Below are positions 13,916 to 27,359 of a stretch of 64,000 nucleotides of DNA, piece by piece; the first letter of the stretch is position 1, and the number at the start of each line of letters is the position of its first letter. Source of the stretch: Enoplosus armatus. Lineage: Eukaryota; Chordata; Actinopteri; Centrarchiformes; Enoplosidae. The stretch is taken from contig NC_092180.1 of assembly GCF_043641665.1 (NCBI RefSeq), forward strand, positions 5,605,391 through 5,669,390, given 5' to 3'. The notes under the pieces were generated by a model, which searched no databases, had not been told where the DNA came from, and saw only the letters and a list, made by a program, of their open reading frames with translations. Both the position numbers and the translations under genes were made by a program.

Positions 13916-13985
<70 letters not shown>
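13916..13985 (+). repeat. (TG)35 microsatellite
   Basis: This is an uninterrupted 70-base TG dinucleotide run. It produces apparent Val-Cys and Thr-His repeat open frames on the two strands (around 13760-14216), which are artefacts. Length polymorphism between individuals is likely. Confidence 0.97.
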
Positions 13986-13988
<3 letters not shown>

Positions 13989-16900
13989 AGGGGGCAATCA
14001 GGCAATTCAGTTATTAATATTAATAGGATATCAAAATTGACACACCTTCTTAAACAGGAAGAGATTTACACTGGAGGTAGAGGCAAGATAAGAAACATAT
14101 CACATACTGACTTTTTAGATCCCAATGATATGTTGTTAGTGGAAATTACAAAAACTGTGTGCAGTGGAGGTTTCAACTTTTTCACTGCACCTTCAGATCA
14201 AATGCAGAGTGAGTGACTTCCCACCTCTCTTTAACTGACAAACTATCTCTGCTGACATACAGACGTGCAGACAACAGAGCTCCTCTAAATGTGGGTGGTC
14301 AACAGCAACATGGCAGGGCTATCTGCTTGATTAATGCAAGGCTGGCTTCCTCATTGTGCTTTCACACAGAGGGAGAGCTAGTCAATCATGATTGACATCT
14401 TTTAAATTTTTTCCTGTTTTAGTTATCTGCTAAGACTGAGACCAGTAATTATTATGCAACAATTGTAATATTAATACTTTTGCCACATGGAAAAGTTATA
14501 CTTTGTCCAACAAGGCCAAAGGGCAGTGTGTTACAGCCGCATTAAAATTCTCCCTGGAGATTTATTTTCAGAATTAAATGAAAACACATTTTACGTGTGC
14601 AATTTGAAAACCTAACAGACCCGGGAAAAGCTTGCCTTGGGTCTGTATGTATACTCTTTTGTCAGCTCCCTTGAGGTTACAAATGTGCAAGACTGCATGG
14701 TCTAGACCTCATTGTAGCACATTAATATAATAAATGAACACAGCTCCATGCATGTTGTTTATCATCCACATTCCAGTGAGTACAAGAGGCTGCGATTCAG
14801 CTGAGCAAACCTTCCCTGCCCAGTATATTTATAGTTTCTGCAGATACCTTTGTCAATTTATCCACCCAAGGGTCTTTGTCATTATATGAATTTCATTTTC
14901 TATTTTGGAAAAGTCTAATTGTCTCTTTGAAGAGAGTTTTTTTGACATAGCTGGCCTTTTTTGTTTCCAGTGATGTGAAAAAAAAGCAATATTGTACATT
15001 TAAATTAGCATTCAGCCCCTGAGAAATGGCTAAAACATGTCCCCTAACATATTTAAACATGATTTCATGCAAAATTCAACGCTGGAAATTAACAATTCCT
15101 CCTATACCAACTATCCCTCATTAAGATCTTTTTCAATGGGTACTTGGTTCAGAGCAACGATGCATAATCCTCTCTTCTCTCACACTCTGTGATAAGATGC
15201 AATGCACATTTGCACAAATGATTAGTAAATGGAAGAAGATCACTCAATAAGGTAGATTTGTCTGAAAGATTTGGACAGAGAATGAAATCACCAAGCTGTG
15301 TGCGAGTGTGTGGTGGAGGATGGTCAAAAGAAGGTCAACCACAAGGTTGCACACTTGAATTATGTATCAACTGGATCCACCTGACACACATGTAATAGTC
15401 AAACCAGCAGACGCGCTGTCTTCGACTGAAAGAGGTTCTTCTCCTCAGACGGTCTCAAGGGGCCCGATCATTTGGTTCATTTTTTATTCGAGCAGGCTGC
15501 TACATTGTTGGGATGTCTGGTATTTAATTAATAAAATGGATATGAACACCTGTGCAAGCATTCATTAGTGTGTCTCTTTAAAATTGTCGGGTACTAAGAG
15601 TTGCAAATTACATGTCGCGTTCTAACATGCTCTGAATTAGCCACTGAAGTGCACAACTGTCTGAACCATATTGTCTAAGAAGAGCTTCATTTGAGTTTGA
15701 GCCTATTTTTGTCATTCATTTCTTCACTGTCAGTTGTAAACAGGTCTGTGGACTGTACATAAAGTCATGCAAATTACATGCTGAACAACGAAACGTACTT
15801 ACTTCAGCAAATGCAGACCACATCTGGGGAGACTGTCCATCAGTGTTTACAAGATCTATTTTAGACGACACAAAACATGTTCGCTCTGAAAATCCACTTT
15901 TCACAATACCACTGTGTACCATGTGCTGTCATGCATTACAAAACAACTTTGGGAAACCAACTTCACATCTAAGTAATTTGGACTACTTACTACATTACTT
16001 ACAAAGCATGTACAGGGCTCATGGTCTGAACATCTGTAAGACTTCATGGATGGCCACATACCGGTATTATCTATTGAGGTGTGCTGCAGAGGTGCTCCAG
16101 ATGAACCTATCCGCTGACCCCTTTCATGAAACTCTGTGCCTTTGTGAATCCAGAGACATTCAAAGTTCATTGGAACAACCATAACCAATAGCCAAAAACA
16201 AGATGAGGGCATTTTTCTTGCCATGGCTGCAGAGGGTAGCGTGAGACCTCTGATCCATCCATTTTTACAGACTGATCATCAAAGCACGCTCACATCTTCC
16301 ATCAGTGGCTAGAAGAGTTCTGCTTCTTCAGAAGACAAGCTGTAGTTTGTGGCTAACACAGCTGGGCAGGTCACTTTGTTGCTTCCGTTAAGACGGTGAA
16401 AACGAGCATGAATCCCGTCCTCAACATACTCAATTGGCCGAATGATGAGGTTCGTCATGTGTCAATAGTGCCATGCTTTAGACTCTATGTTTGATGAGCT
16501 TGGGGTGACAGTCTGCTTGGTGTGACAGGCCCTTTAGTAGCTCCATACTGGATCTTGTATGGAGGAAGTGCACAGCTGCACTGATCTCTGTGATGGATCA
16601 CCCTAACCCATCCATATCAGATTGGTATCGGTGCAGAGACTGACCTCATGAAGTATTTCTTTATGACATTAAATATTCACGACTAAATAAGCAACAATCA
16701 AACTTAAAGTTTCGGTAAAAAACATCAGTCATATTAATTTATTAGGAGTTTGAAAAAATCTTCTGCTGGGTTCGACTTGACAGATTTGATTGACAGCTGC
16801 CTTTCAACCTAAGCATACGTCCCCAGGGCAGTCATCAGATTTTGATTCAAATGTTTTTAAGCTCAGAAGCACAGAAGTATGTAACCTCATCTTTATCTCA

Positions 16901-19900
16901 TCTAACTGAGGTGCGCCCACGTAGGGCCGGTGAGAAGAGCATCGATAAAAATCATGCATGTGAATTAACGCAACACTCTTCTACCTTACAAGATTTGTCA
17001 TCATGTCAAACTCTTTAAGACTCCTTAACTTAAAAAGATGTGTACAGTGTTTGGAGCACACATTACTATTACTGGATAACGGGCTGGATTACCAGACGAC
17101 TGCAGCATCTGAAGGCTTAATATGGGCTTGGACCACTTAAACTACTCTTTTCAGTGTTACTCAGTGATTTCCTTTTTTTCCTGGTAAACACTTCCACCAG
17201 CTGAACCCGACAATGTAATTTTAAATAAGGATTAATCATGAATGTTGTTTTGTTCTCTGTCTTTCTATTTGCCACTCTCCGCTGAGGCTCCTTTACAAAT
17301 TGCAGCGCTGGTGAGCTGGCAACATACCGCTCTCGCTCTTTGGAGAGAAGTCGATAGGCTTAGCACAACAGGGGAATAGTTCTACAGCCCTCCGTTAGAA
17401 AATGTCTTGCCTTCAGGTTTATTTGTGATGCAGAAGACACGGTGTGATGTTGCCTACACAACACGTCATCAACATGTTTGTTACGATTGTCTTAATCAGT
17501 GCAGGCTGTGGCATTTCAAGCTCTTTGAGCTTTGTCTTTGAGCAGAGGAGCACATAAAAAACATCCCTCTAACTCGTATTTCTTGCTCATCGGTTGTTTA
17601 TTTTGTTATTTGGATAGAGAGCTGTTACAGTTGTTGTCTGTATGTTGCAGCCATTTAAAGCATTTCATCATCAGAGTTGTTTGATCTGGAGAACGTGTTG
17701 AACGCACCTCGTGGTTTGTGTGTGTGTGGGTGTACGTATGTAGGTGTTGAGCAGCTTAGCTGTTGTTTATACTACATTATCAAAATGAGTTTGACAATTT
17801 TGAATCAGACAAACTTGTGTTTCATTTTGATACATTTTTAGTTTTAACATGAGTTACAAACATTTAAAAAGTTCATAACATAACATTAAACACCAGCTTA
17901 CTTTAGCTAAATTTTGACTTTCATTGTATTTTGTTGAAATATTGCACAATTAACAAATATTTTCCTTCCGTTATGTGTCTGGTGTAGATTCTTCCCAAGT
18001 GATATATTTGAATTGTGTTGTGGTCCCTCGAATAGATTACATACATTTCTATATGTATAGATATGGCATGGCAGTAGTGCTCATACAAATTGAAACATGC
18101 AATACTTGAGTAATTATAGTACATTGTGCATAATAGTTCTCCTCAAGGGTTCGCAGTTACTGAGAAGACAAACTCAATATTTCCTAGTTTTCTCTGTTTT
18201 TAAAAGCAGTATTATCTGCTATCATTGGTAACATACTTCAGCGCAGCGATATTGAATGATGCTTCATATGTCATTCAAACATGTGGAGTCTCAAAGTTTT
18301 TCCAGCTGACACTTCCAAGCCTGTAGGCATATGAGCATGAAATCTTGGCACCATGGAGACAGTGAGCGGGGAAATGCTTATTGACAACTCTTACACACTG
18401 ATCGTCTGTTAAATAAACAGAGGACATTAATTAAGATGACAAGCTTAACGAATGAAATTAATCAAGACTTTCCAAACTGCTGTCATGCAGCCAACAAGAG
18501 AAGGGTTTGAGTAGTGTCTTGTGCATTTTCAGCCTACTTTCTAGGATGGATGTTAAACCTTATTTCTCAAAAAAGAAATAGCAGCTAAGTGATACCTGAC
18601 AATTAACACACACTCAAAACCAACACATTTCCTGTAAGTTTTACTCTGGACTAATAAAGTTCTACACTTTTTTGGCAGCCAAGTTTCACCTCAACTGAAA
18701 GTCAGTCTTTGCGTTGATCTTGGCTCAAGGCATGTTTTATGTCATTTCTTATCATACTGCAAAATAAAGTAAACATACCTGACATTTGCCAAATCATTTC
18801 TTGGTTGAGCTGAGGCACAGTTTGTGTGCATATTTCCACACATTTGAAGGTGGAGCTGATTCAGTTTTGACTACGAAAGTAGAGAAACATTTGACTGTGT
18901 GTCTCTGGAGTAAAACTGAAATAGATTTGTTCTTTGCTTCCTGTAGAATTACAGAGTTACGTTTATGAACACACGTTGAATAAGAAATGGCGGACAGTGG
19001 CACTGGCTACACTGATGAGAGCTTTTCTGATGCTTGATTGTGGAAAAATTATTATCATAATTATTCAACAAATCAACAATAACAAATCTGCTGAAATGAA
19101 TGTGATATGTTTGTCCCCCCCCCAGAGGGGAATATGTCATTCTGTATTTTTTTATCCTTCCATCACAGCTTTCTGCATCAGCCAGCCCTTTATACTTCAC
19201 ACCTATTTCTCAGGATTGATTTATCAGCACATAATGCTTCATTTGCACATCAGCCCACTTTGAAGCTTCTTCAAATGCTATTCTAAATCTTTAATTAAAA
19301 ACCAACCAGCAAAAAAAGAGGGAAAAGGACCGGTGAACTGAAGCTAACATTTTGTGGCTCATCTTTAATCGTAAAGGTCATGAATGAACTGCGAACCCAG
19401 AGCAACAAGAATAAGAGATCCTCCCGACTTTGACACTCACATAAAGAGACATAAGAGCCGAGAGGGAGGGAGGGAGGGCTGAGCCTGAGCCCCGCCACTC
19501 TCTGCTCTGCCTTTGTGTAGCAGTGGAGACACTGTGAGGAGCTTACAGCATGAGCCATGTTGAGAGAAGAATGCAAAATCCAGAGCGACAAACAAGGCAT
19601 TCTGACCCCTAACGTAGTGTGAGCTTTAGCCATTATCTGTCACACTTGATCACAGCCATCAACTTATGATCCTGTGCTCTTCGGTCTTCCAGCAGAATTT
19701 ATCCAAATGCTAATGGTCTTGGCTGCGTAGCAGTGGAAAAAGACCCTCAGTGTTGTCACTGGCTCAGCCAATATCTGAAGTGGAGGGCCAAGCCTCTGCC
19801 CCAGCTTTTAGCAGGGCAGATGTCTCCTTGGGGAAAGTAACACTATCTCTGCACATAGTGCCTAATATTGCACATGACATATTCAAATAGCATGCCAGTT

Positions 19901-20169
19901 TTATGCAAATAAGATGCAGCAGCAGAAGAAGAAGAAGAGATTTCTTGCCAGCAACAGACAGAGTGCTTGGAATTTTAGTTCTGAATTTTAGTTGGCATTT
20001 ATTTGTATAATGATGTGCATTAATTAAAATATTTGCAATTAAAAACATAATGACATACAAAATTGTTTAGTTTTAGTTACGTTCTTCCAGATAATGACTA
20101 GATGAAGTTGAGTTTATACAGTTTTACAGTTAATGTTCATCTTTTCTGTGTGAACAGCATTATTTATTC

Positions 20170-20455
20170 AGGGCTGCAACTAATGATTTTTTCATTACTG
20201 ATTAATCTGTCAAGTCTTTTTTTTATTAAATGCTTAATTATTTAGTCTATCAATTGCAAGAAACCAGTAAACAAATGCCCATGACAACTTTCCAGAGCCC
20301 AAAATGACGTCGTTTTAAAAATATTCATTTTACAATGATATAAAACTGAGAAAAGCAGCAAATCCTCATATTTGAGAAGCTAAAACCAGCAAATTCTTCC
20401 CTGATAAATGACTATCTATCAATTTTGACTAATTGATTAATTGCTTAATATTATT
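20170..20455 (+). repeat. GATTAAT-family teleost repeat
   Basis: It begins agggctgcaactaatgattt and continues through tagtctatcaattgc, ctttccagagcccaaaatga, cgtcg and atatttgagaagctaaaacc to an AT-rich end with gattaattgcttaat. It is the same family and orientation as the copy at 46660. Confidence 0.65.
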
Positions 20456-23400
20456 TAAATTATTATTTCTGTTAATTGTTTTATGTTTTTATTAATTTAA
20501 ATAAATTATCTTATTACAAGAGCACTCACCTCCATTGCCATCTTAACAAAATCCAAACCCAAATAAACACCTTCATCTGCTTCCTTAAAAAGATAAATTA
20601 GAATAAAATAAATTAACCAATCCCATCAGTTGGTATTTACTTTGTTCAACAGGAAATTATCATTTAATTATAACTATGGGTTTTGATAAACATATAAATG
20701 AGACAGTGGTAAAACAGACACGTAAGCCTCAGATAAGTGATCGTCTCACTGCTATCCATTAAACGTGACTCATTTCAACAAAGCCTGGCCAGTGATCTAT
20801 TTTTGGCCGCGTTCAAATTGAAAAATGCAGATGAGACATCATTAAAGACTTGTCTGGGATGAAATTGTCTCTTGTGCCCATCGTGCAATTCTTTTTCCAT
20901 TTGTCCAATTTGAGAGGAAAAATGGGGCTCATCAAGCATACGTCACATTTATTACTACTCACTGTAGAGGCACATTGTACAGGTCTCCAAAGTAAGATGA
21001 CAGCTTAAATCAATTTTACGGAGATAAAAGTCGTTGTCAGTGTCTCTGTATCACACAACCAGCATGCATGCTCATTGTTTCTGATGTCATGTCTGAACAT
21101 TTGGTATTTGATGAACTACATTGCTGGTTAAAATGAGGTTATGGCTTGAGGTTCACAAACTCCCGCCACACTACTTTCTACTGGAGAAATAGTTCTTGGT
21201 AAAACTGTTGAAATAAAACTATCTGCGTGGCTTTGTACCATGACGGGTGTGTAAATATACTGTATGTGTTTGTGGGTGAACTGACTCTAATAATGACAGT
21301 GGCTGAAAGCCTTCAAAGTAAAAGCTTAAAGCTATAAAATTTGTGTGATACATTTAATTTAGATTATAAAGTTTTAAAGAATGTAAATAAATGTGTCACA
21401 ATGAATGATTTGACCATTTAAAATGGACAAAGCCAACACTTCCTTCCTGCGTCTGCTTCCCGTGGCACGTGGAGTTCAAGGACACCGTGAATCTTGAAAA
21501 AAATTCAAATATAAGGGACGAATTAGCATTCATGAATGTTGAACAGAACTGAAATCACAAACAGTTCTTCTGCATATGCAAGTCTTACGTCAGCCTTCAC
21601 AACATGTTCATGTGACAGACTTACCGAACGGAACAGTTGCTGCAATGTCAAAATAAATGTTCTCTTGTCAGATTGTTTCCTGACAAATAAGAAAACATCT
21701 CTTGGGGTTAGCAATGAAAACAAGTGCAATGAACCTGTCCTGTTTATGAGACATTTTCGGCTGTTTGTTAGATGCACTACGACCCCCTTTTTTTTTTAAT
21801 CACACAGCCTCTCATGTGCCTTTCATTTTCTTCTCTGAACTTGTGTTCACAATCCAAGTGCAACGGATTAGCTACTGCCAGTCCATGCTCAGTTAATTAA
21901 CGTCATTGAAGAGGATGGATAAGCTCTGAAGAAGTCGGTGACAGCACACTGTGTTGAAACAGGCTTGACTTAGTCAATACCAAAAGTAATACCAAATATG
22001 AACGTGTTGTCACAGATGAAGAAAATATTTTGAAAGATTTCTCAAGTTGTTTTAGCTTTCGTTCTGTGTGCTTGGTTAAATGTGCATCAGAATGATGATC
22101 CGGAGGTTAAATCAAAAGGTGTAACTGACAAATGTGAGAAGGCAGCACTCTGTTATATTAGGTAAAACTTTTTTAGAAGAATTTTAACAGCAGTTTGTAA
22201 TTACAAACCAAGTCATTATGTTCTCAACAGTACTTTCCTCTATTCACGCACAGATCTATAATTTAATATTTGTGCAAAAACTCTTAGCCAGGAGGTCAAG
22301 GTGGATAGTTTGGTGTGCAAAGTGTGAGTCCTCCACTTCAGATATCTGAGTTTGTCCAGTTTACCCGTGACCTCACATTAGCTAATGGTGAGAATCTAAG
22401 GGGCACGTGGATGTTTTCTTCCCCTCCATTAAGTGAAAGGACACTTGCTTTCCTTTTTTATCCAGTATGTGCTGCTAAATAGTAATTATGTGAGTTTAGA
22501 CATATTAACTCCTTTAAAGGACATCTGCATGCTGTCGTGCAAAACTCACCAGAAAAGCAGACAAAAAGGTCTCACTGGGGGAGATTCATGGCCTCAGACC
22601 CCCTCTAGCATTTCTGGGTAAGTGCCCTTTTAAAGACCATTTTTACGGCATTTCAGCTCTATTATACAGTTCACAGTGAGGAGAGACAAAAAGATGGGAG
22701 ACAGAGGGCGTGACATGCAGCAAAGGTCCCAGACAGGATTTAAATCCTGGATGTTATTACTGTTCATGGCCAGCACTTTGGGCAACGGATCTGTCAAGAA
22801 GGGACCTCTTAATCCACCTTTACCACTGCCCCTTTCTGAGCGTGTGCCCAAACTTGCCAAGTGCCATGTTTATGTAGATAGCTGCAAATTTCATTTTCAA
22901 TGTAATCATTTTGTCATCCCTCGATGAATTTATAAAAGTTAGTGTGCCTCAAGTGCCTTAAAGTCAGTATGGAGCTTTTCACAACTTTAATTGATTCCTG
23001 TCATGAGAGCCTAATAAAACATAAAGCATCAACCTGTGATGTGTAATTTAGGTCGGCAGTGTCAAAGTACTTTACTCAGGATCGTACTTACAGTTTTAGG
23101 CACTTCTCCATTCTTTGCCGCTTCATATGGTACTTCTTCAACGCTACATATCAAAGGGAAATGCTGTACTTTTTACATAGATTTCTGATACTTTTATTTG
23201 ATGTTCGTATAGATTTTTTCTTTGTTAAAATGTTTGCACGTAATCCATGTGGCAAGTGTAGAGCTATGATAAATTCCTATCATTACAAAGCAACATATAA
23301 AGTAGTTAATGTGTAAGCAGCATTGTAGCTACTTTAACACATGAAGTAATCGTATACGATGCAAATAAGTGTGACCATAATCGTTCCATTCAGAAATTAG

Positions 23401-25139
23401 TCTGTATAATCCTGTTTCATGCCCAGTTAAAGACAGCACATGATACCGATATCCTACCTCACTGCAATGCAAATTGTCACTTAAAATTGCATTTTCATTA
23501 GCATTTAGCTGCAACATATGATCTTTTTTTTTTTTTAAATCTATTAATATTCATTAATAGATTAGACAAGTAGGGCTATTGCACGAGATTTGAGAAATGA
23601 ATGATGAACCTATTTCAAACTGTCCCATGCCTCAGGGCAAAGTGGCTTCCCCCAAGAAAAATAATCAAGTAGCAGTTTATTCTTCAGACAAGCCATTTGA
23701 GAAAACTTCCATTGCAGCTTTACTCAAGTGAAAAAGATTCTGAGCCAGCAGAGTACAACAGAAAGAGATGGATGCTTTTTCAATGCAGAAATGTGTTTTG
23801 AGACAGGGTCAAGCTGAAAGAGAATCCGGCGCATTAAGCATGTTAACAGATGGCAAAGCTTGAGAGGCCAGGTACCGGGGAGCACAGCAACAATTTGATG
23901 GTTTCACTGAAATAGCACAATAAAGTGGAGCTGAGTTATGCTAGCATAAAGGGAGAAATGTGTCTTGTGCTGAAGGAACTATCTGAAAATGTCTGCCTGA
24001 AAGCAACTATTGGATTTGTATTTCGAAGTACTTCACTACTGTTTCTGATTGAAAAAAAAGCAGCTCGACACACAGGTGCCACTCTGTAGTATTTCATTAA
24101 ATGTTGGGAAGTAACAACTTCCATGTGTCTGTGTACAGTATGAAGAGAAGCACTTCCAGATTCACATAAAAACTGGATTTTTATTTACACTTCCAATGAA
24201 CTGTATGACCCAAATGGCCTGTATTGAGTGAGAATATTTGGGTCTATTCAATTCTCTATATTCTATTTTTTCTGGATGTCATATACAAATAATGTTACGT
24301 AGCTCTACGATATGCTCTTTGAAGCTTGTCCTCAAATGAATTTGTGGTATGTGGTATTTTCTTATTCCTGCTCTGTCTGCTCATAAAATAATCAATTTAG
24401 AAAAGCCAAATTTTCGTCTACGCTCGCGTTATTGTAAATAGCCCTGTTCCAGTATTCAGCAATAAGCATCCAGCTCTCACTTCTAGTGGCTATTAGACAA
24501 GGCAATGACAGCGCTGTCTCATGAAGGAACGTGTCAAAGATGGTAACTGGATAATTATCTAAGTAGGACTAGAATAAAATCATATTTTCAATGGTTGCTT
24601 TTGAGCAAGGCCACAGATGCCTACATTCTGCCTTATCAACTGAGGGTGAAGACCTCCATTAACCTTGGTTCATTTCAGTCCTTTTTCAGATTGGTGGTGT
24701 TTGTAGGCATGATGGATAATTTGGGGTTTCAATGCAGCATAATGTGTTCATGAAAAGCAATGTCAATGACCTGCAGATTAGAGTTGAATTTTGTACTTAA
24801 TATGCTAATAAGTGTAATTATAAATTTGATATGAAATCCATGCAGATTAAGTAGACAATCTTTGCCTCTTCCATGTAACATATCAACATATTTAATGCGT
24901 CTCATTCTAGTCAGTTTGTCACTTTGATGGAATTTGGCTGAACATGGCTTTGATTTAAAAGGCAGATTAGGTATGTTTGTATGTTTGCATTTAAATAACC
25001 TGTTGTCACCTACATGACTGATGGTTCTGGTCCATAGAAAATTGCATTTGTCGAAGGCGGAGGTGATCTGTGGCTCTTGTTTACGTGCTTAAATCACGGA
25101 TGTCCCTCTGACCTGAATGCCTTTATCAGCATGCTGCCA

Positions 25140-25440
25140 TCTGTCATCAGACGGGACCTCGTCCTGGTCAGCTCGACCGCACTCTGCACGACCGCGTGGC
25201 TGTGATGTCTTTTTGTGTGCACTCTTTAAACTGTGCGTCTCCCAGCTGCCCTGTTTTACTGCTTGATTCCACAGAGCTGATCGCGGCCACTCGAGACAAC
25301 GCTTGAGATTCCACCTGACGCACCGCAGCGCGTTTCAGAAGCAGCTCTCCACTCTGCTTCGCATAACACGCACCTAGTCTAAGCACGTGAAGGAAGCGCA
25401 TCGAGCTGCACGGAGCAGATCGTGCAGGGCAGGAAGTCAG
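25140..25440. promoter_or_regulatory. CpG-rich island, candidate promoter or first-exon region
   Basis: CG dinucleotides are dense here (for example gaccgcgtggc, gatcgcggccactcgag, gcaccgcagcgcg), in contrast to the AT-rich, CpG-poor surroundings. It lies about 13 kb upstream of luzp2 exon 2 on the side where a first exon is expected. I could not find a signal-peptide open frame ending in a phase-2 donor within it, so it could serve a non-coding first exon, an unrelated transcript on either strand, or be an old insertion. Overlapping open frames on both strands (63 and 127 codons) are most simply explained by the GC-rich composition. Confidence 0.35.
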
Positions 25441-27084
25441 ACACAGGAAATTTTCAAAGTAAAACTGTGCAGACTCCCGATCGTATCGACCATAAACACA
25501 ATTAAAACAGACAAAAACTACGTAGCCTACTTGCCCATGGTAGAAGCACAAAAATCAAGGAAAAATGATGAGGTGTAAGAGAAACACTGCGTGAAGGTAA
25601 TCAACTTCAGGCAGTATAATAGTGACGCACATTTGAGGGAACCACACAGTGTGTTGTGAACACGATGTTCCTTCAATATAAATTTGATTCTATTAAAGTC
25701 ACACAAGTTTTCTTTTAACAGTGATCCCATTGGTTTACTCCCTGTGCTTTGGTGTTTTTATTTCTGGCCAGCAGGGTAGAATAACAGTTCTCACCGGCAT
25801 CACTTTAGAGGTTGAGGACAAGAGTGCTCTTACTTACAACAACACTTTGATATCCAACCCTTTGGTGTTAACAGGTGTCACCATAGCACACTCCGCCTCC
25901 TGAGTCCCAACAAAGCACGAGCACACAGCTGTGCATTGAAGACGCACTTCAAATGATCACAAACTCTGCCATCATCCTCGCCAACACCCGAAGTCTGCTT
26001 GATCCTATGACATGATTTATAGTATAATTATCATCACCAAGATGATGGTTCAGCTGAGAGGATGAGAGCCATTTTAGGCTGGTTATATATTCTATATGCT
26101 ACGACTATGACTTGAAAAAACAGTTGTTAGATGATGTTTCTGAAATGGATTATTTCCATCAGGCAAATATCTGATCAACCTGCCAATCTATGTTAATGTG
26201 TTGTGCTGTGTTTAATGCACTGATCCTGCAGCAGCTCTAGTGGCTGTCTTGTCTTGATTGCTTCCTTACACTTGATCCCATTCACTATATCATGAAGCAT
26301 TAGTAGAATAATTGCATGCATTGGAATGCAAAGTGTAATCTGCATATCCTAATCTAGTATAATGTATTTTAATGTTATAAACTGCTTACTACTCATTACT
26401 CATCTCCACTGGATTGTGTGTATATTTTATCTTAAAACTGGCAGAATCATATACACTTGCTGTTTATCAGTGCCAGAATGACTAAAGTAGTAAAATGTGT
26501 TACCTAATCAAGGGTATCTGAGAAATTCAGTTTTATGTTAATAAGTGTTAAAATAAATCCAAACATTTGATGGATTATAAGAAATCAATAAATGCGTGTC
26601 CTCTGTGAAACGCCTGTAAACTCAGAACACTCAATTACCCGCTATGCAACGTCAAATCTGCTGTTGAGGTGAGACAAAACATTGCTTGTAAGTGTGTAGA
26701 AAATCACAGTCCTGCAACTTGTGTGTAGGTTGGTTCTTTGCCTGAGGATGATTTGTGGAAAACTAGCAACAACATCAGAGACAATATATCCAAACAACTA
26801 TCCACCAGAGACGGTGGTGCTTTCTTGAGCTTAAAAACCGCACATTTAATAAGATTTGTAAGAGAGGAGGAATGGAAATGCACAATTTGCACTAGTGTTG
26901 TAGGTAGGCTTTTGGGAAAGACATGAGGTTACAACATCTTATTCTAACATAAGTGTTTTTTTAATAATAGTAAGCACAAAATCAATACATGTGTGGGTAT
27001 GCAAGTGGGTGTTTAAGACCATGGCTCATTCCCAGATAGATGTCTAAAAAATACCATCTCGCTATTTATATATATATATATATG

Positions 27085-27359
27085 TAACCTGTTATCGCTG
27101 CCAGGTAGTTATAGACAGATATTCATACACGGGTCAATGACCCACTTTAGAGCCCAGTTGTGTTCAAGGTTTCTGCCTGTTGAAAGGAGGTTTTTCCTTG
27201 CAGCTGTCACCAAGTGGTTGCTCATGGTGGGAACTATTGGATATCTGTAAATAATATTATAAAGAGTACGGTCTAGACCTGCTATATATGTTAAGTGTCA
27301 TTGGATAACTTTCGTTGTGATCAGGCGCTATATAAAGAAATTTGAATTTAATTGAATTT
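27085..27359 (+). repeat. teleost interspersed repeat with TTGAATT-type tail
   Basis: It contains tttctgcctgttgaaaggag, gtttttccttgcagctgtc, aagtggttgctcatggtggg, aaagagtacggtctagacct and ggcgctatataaagaaat, and ends in a tail of tttgaatttaattgaattt. I recognise this as a highly abundant fish repeat. The short-repeat tail suggests the 3' end of a non-LTR retroelement or a SINE mobilised by one, but no coding part is present. A (TA)n run of 17 bases lies directly before it at 27067-27083. Confidence 0.65.

Larger units (their letters stand above)
13541..25139. other. non-coding, AT-rich stretch
   Basis: This stretch holds the (TG)35 microsatellite, one GATTAAT-family repeat (20170-20455), a short (GGGA)n run (19463-19478) and a small perfect stem near 23539-23563 (attaatagat arms). 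Nothing else in it supports a gene. Confidence 0.6.

Noticed and set aside
13760..14216. Thr-His and Val-Cys repeat proteins on the two strands
   Set aside because: Both are translations of the (TG)35 microsatellite.
15843..16224. Overlapping 113- and 107-codon frames on opposite strands
   Set aside because: No familiar motif, no exon borders, and mutual overlap suggests chance openness.
25168..25551. 127-codon - strand open frame over the CpG-rich island
   Set aside because: GC-rich composition lowers stop frequency; the peptide resembles no family I know and the + strand is also open in part.
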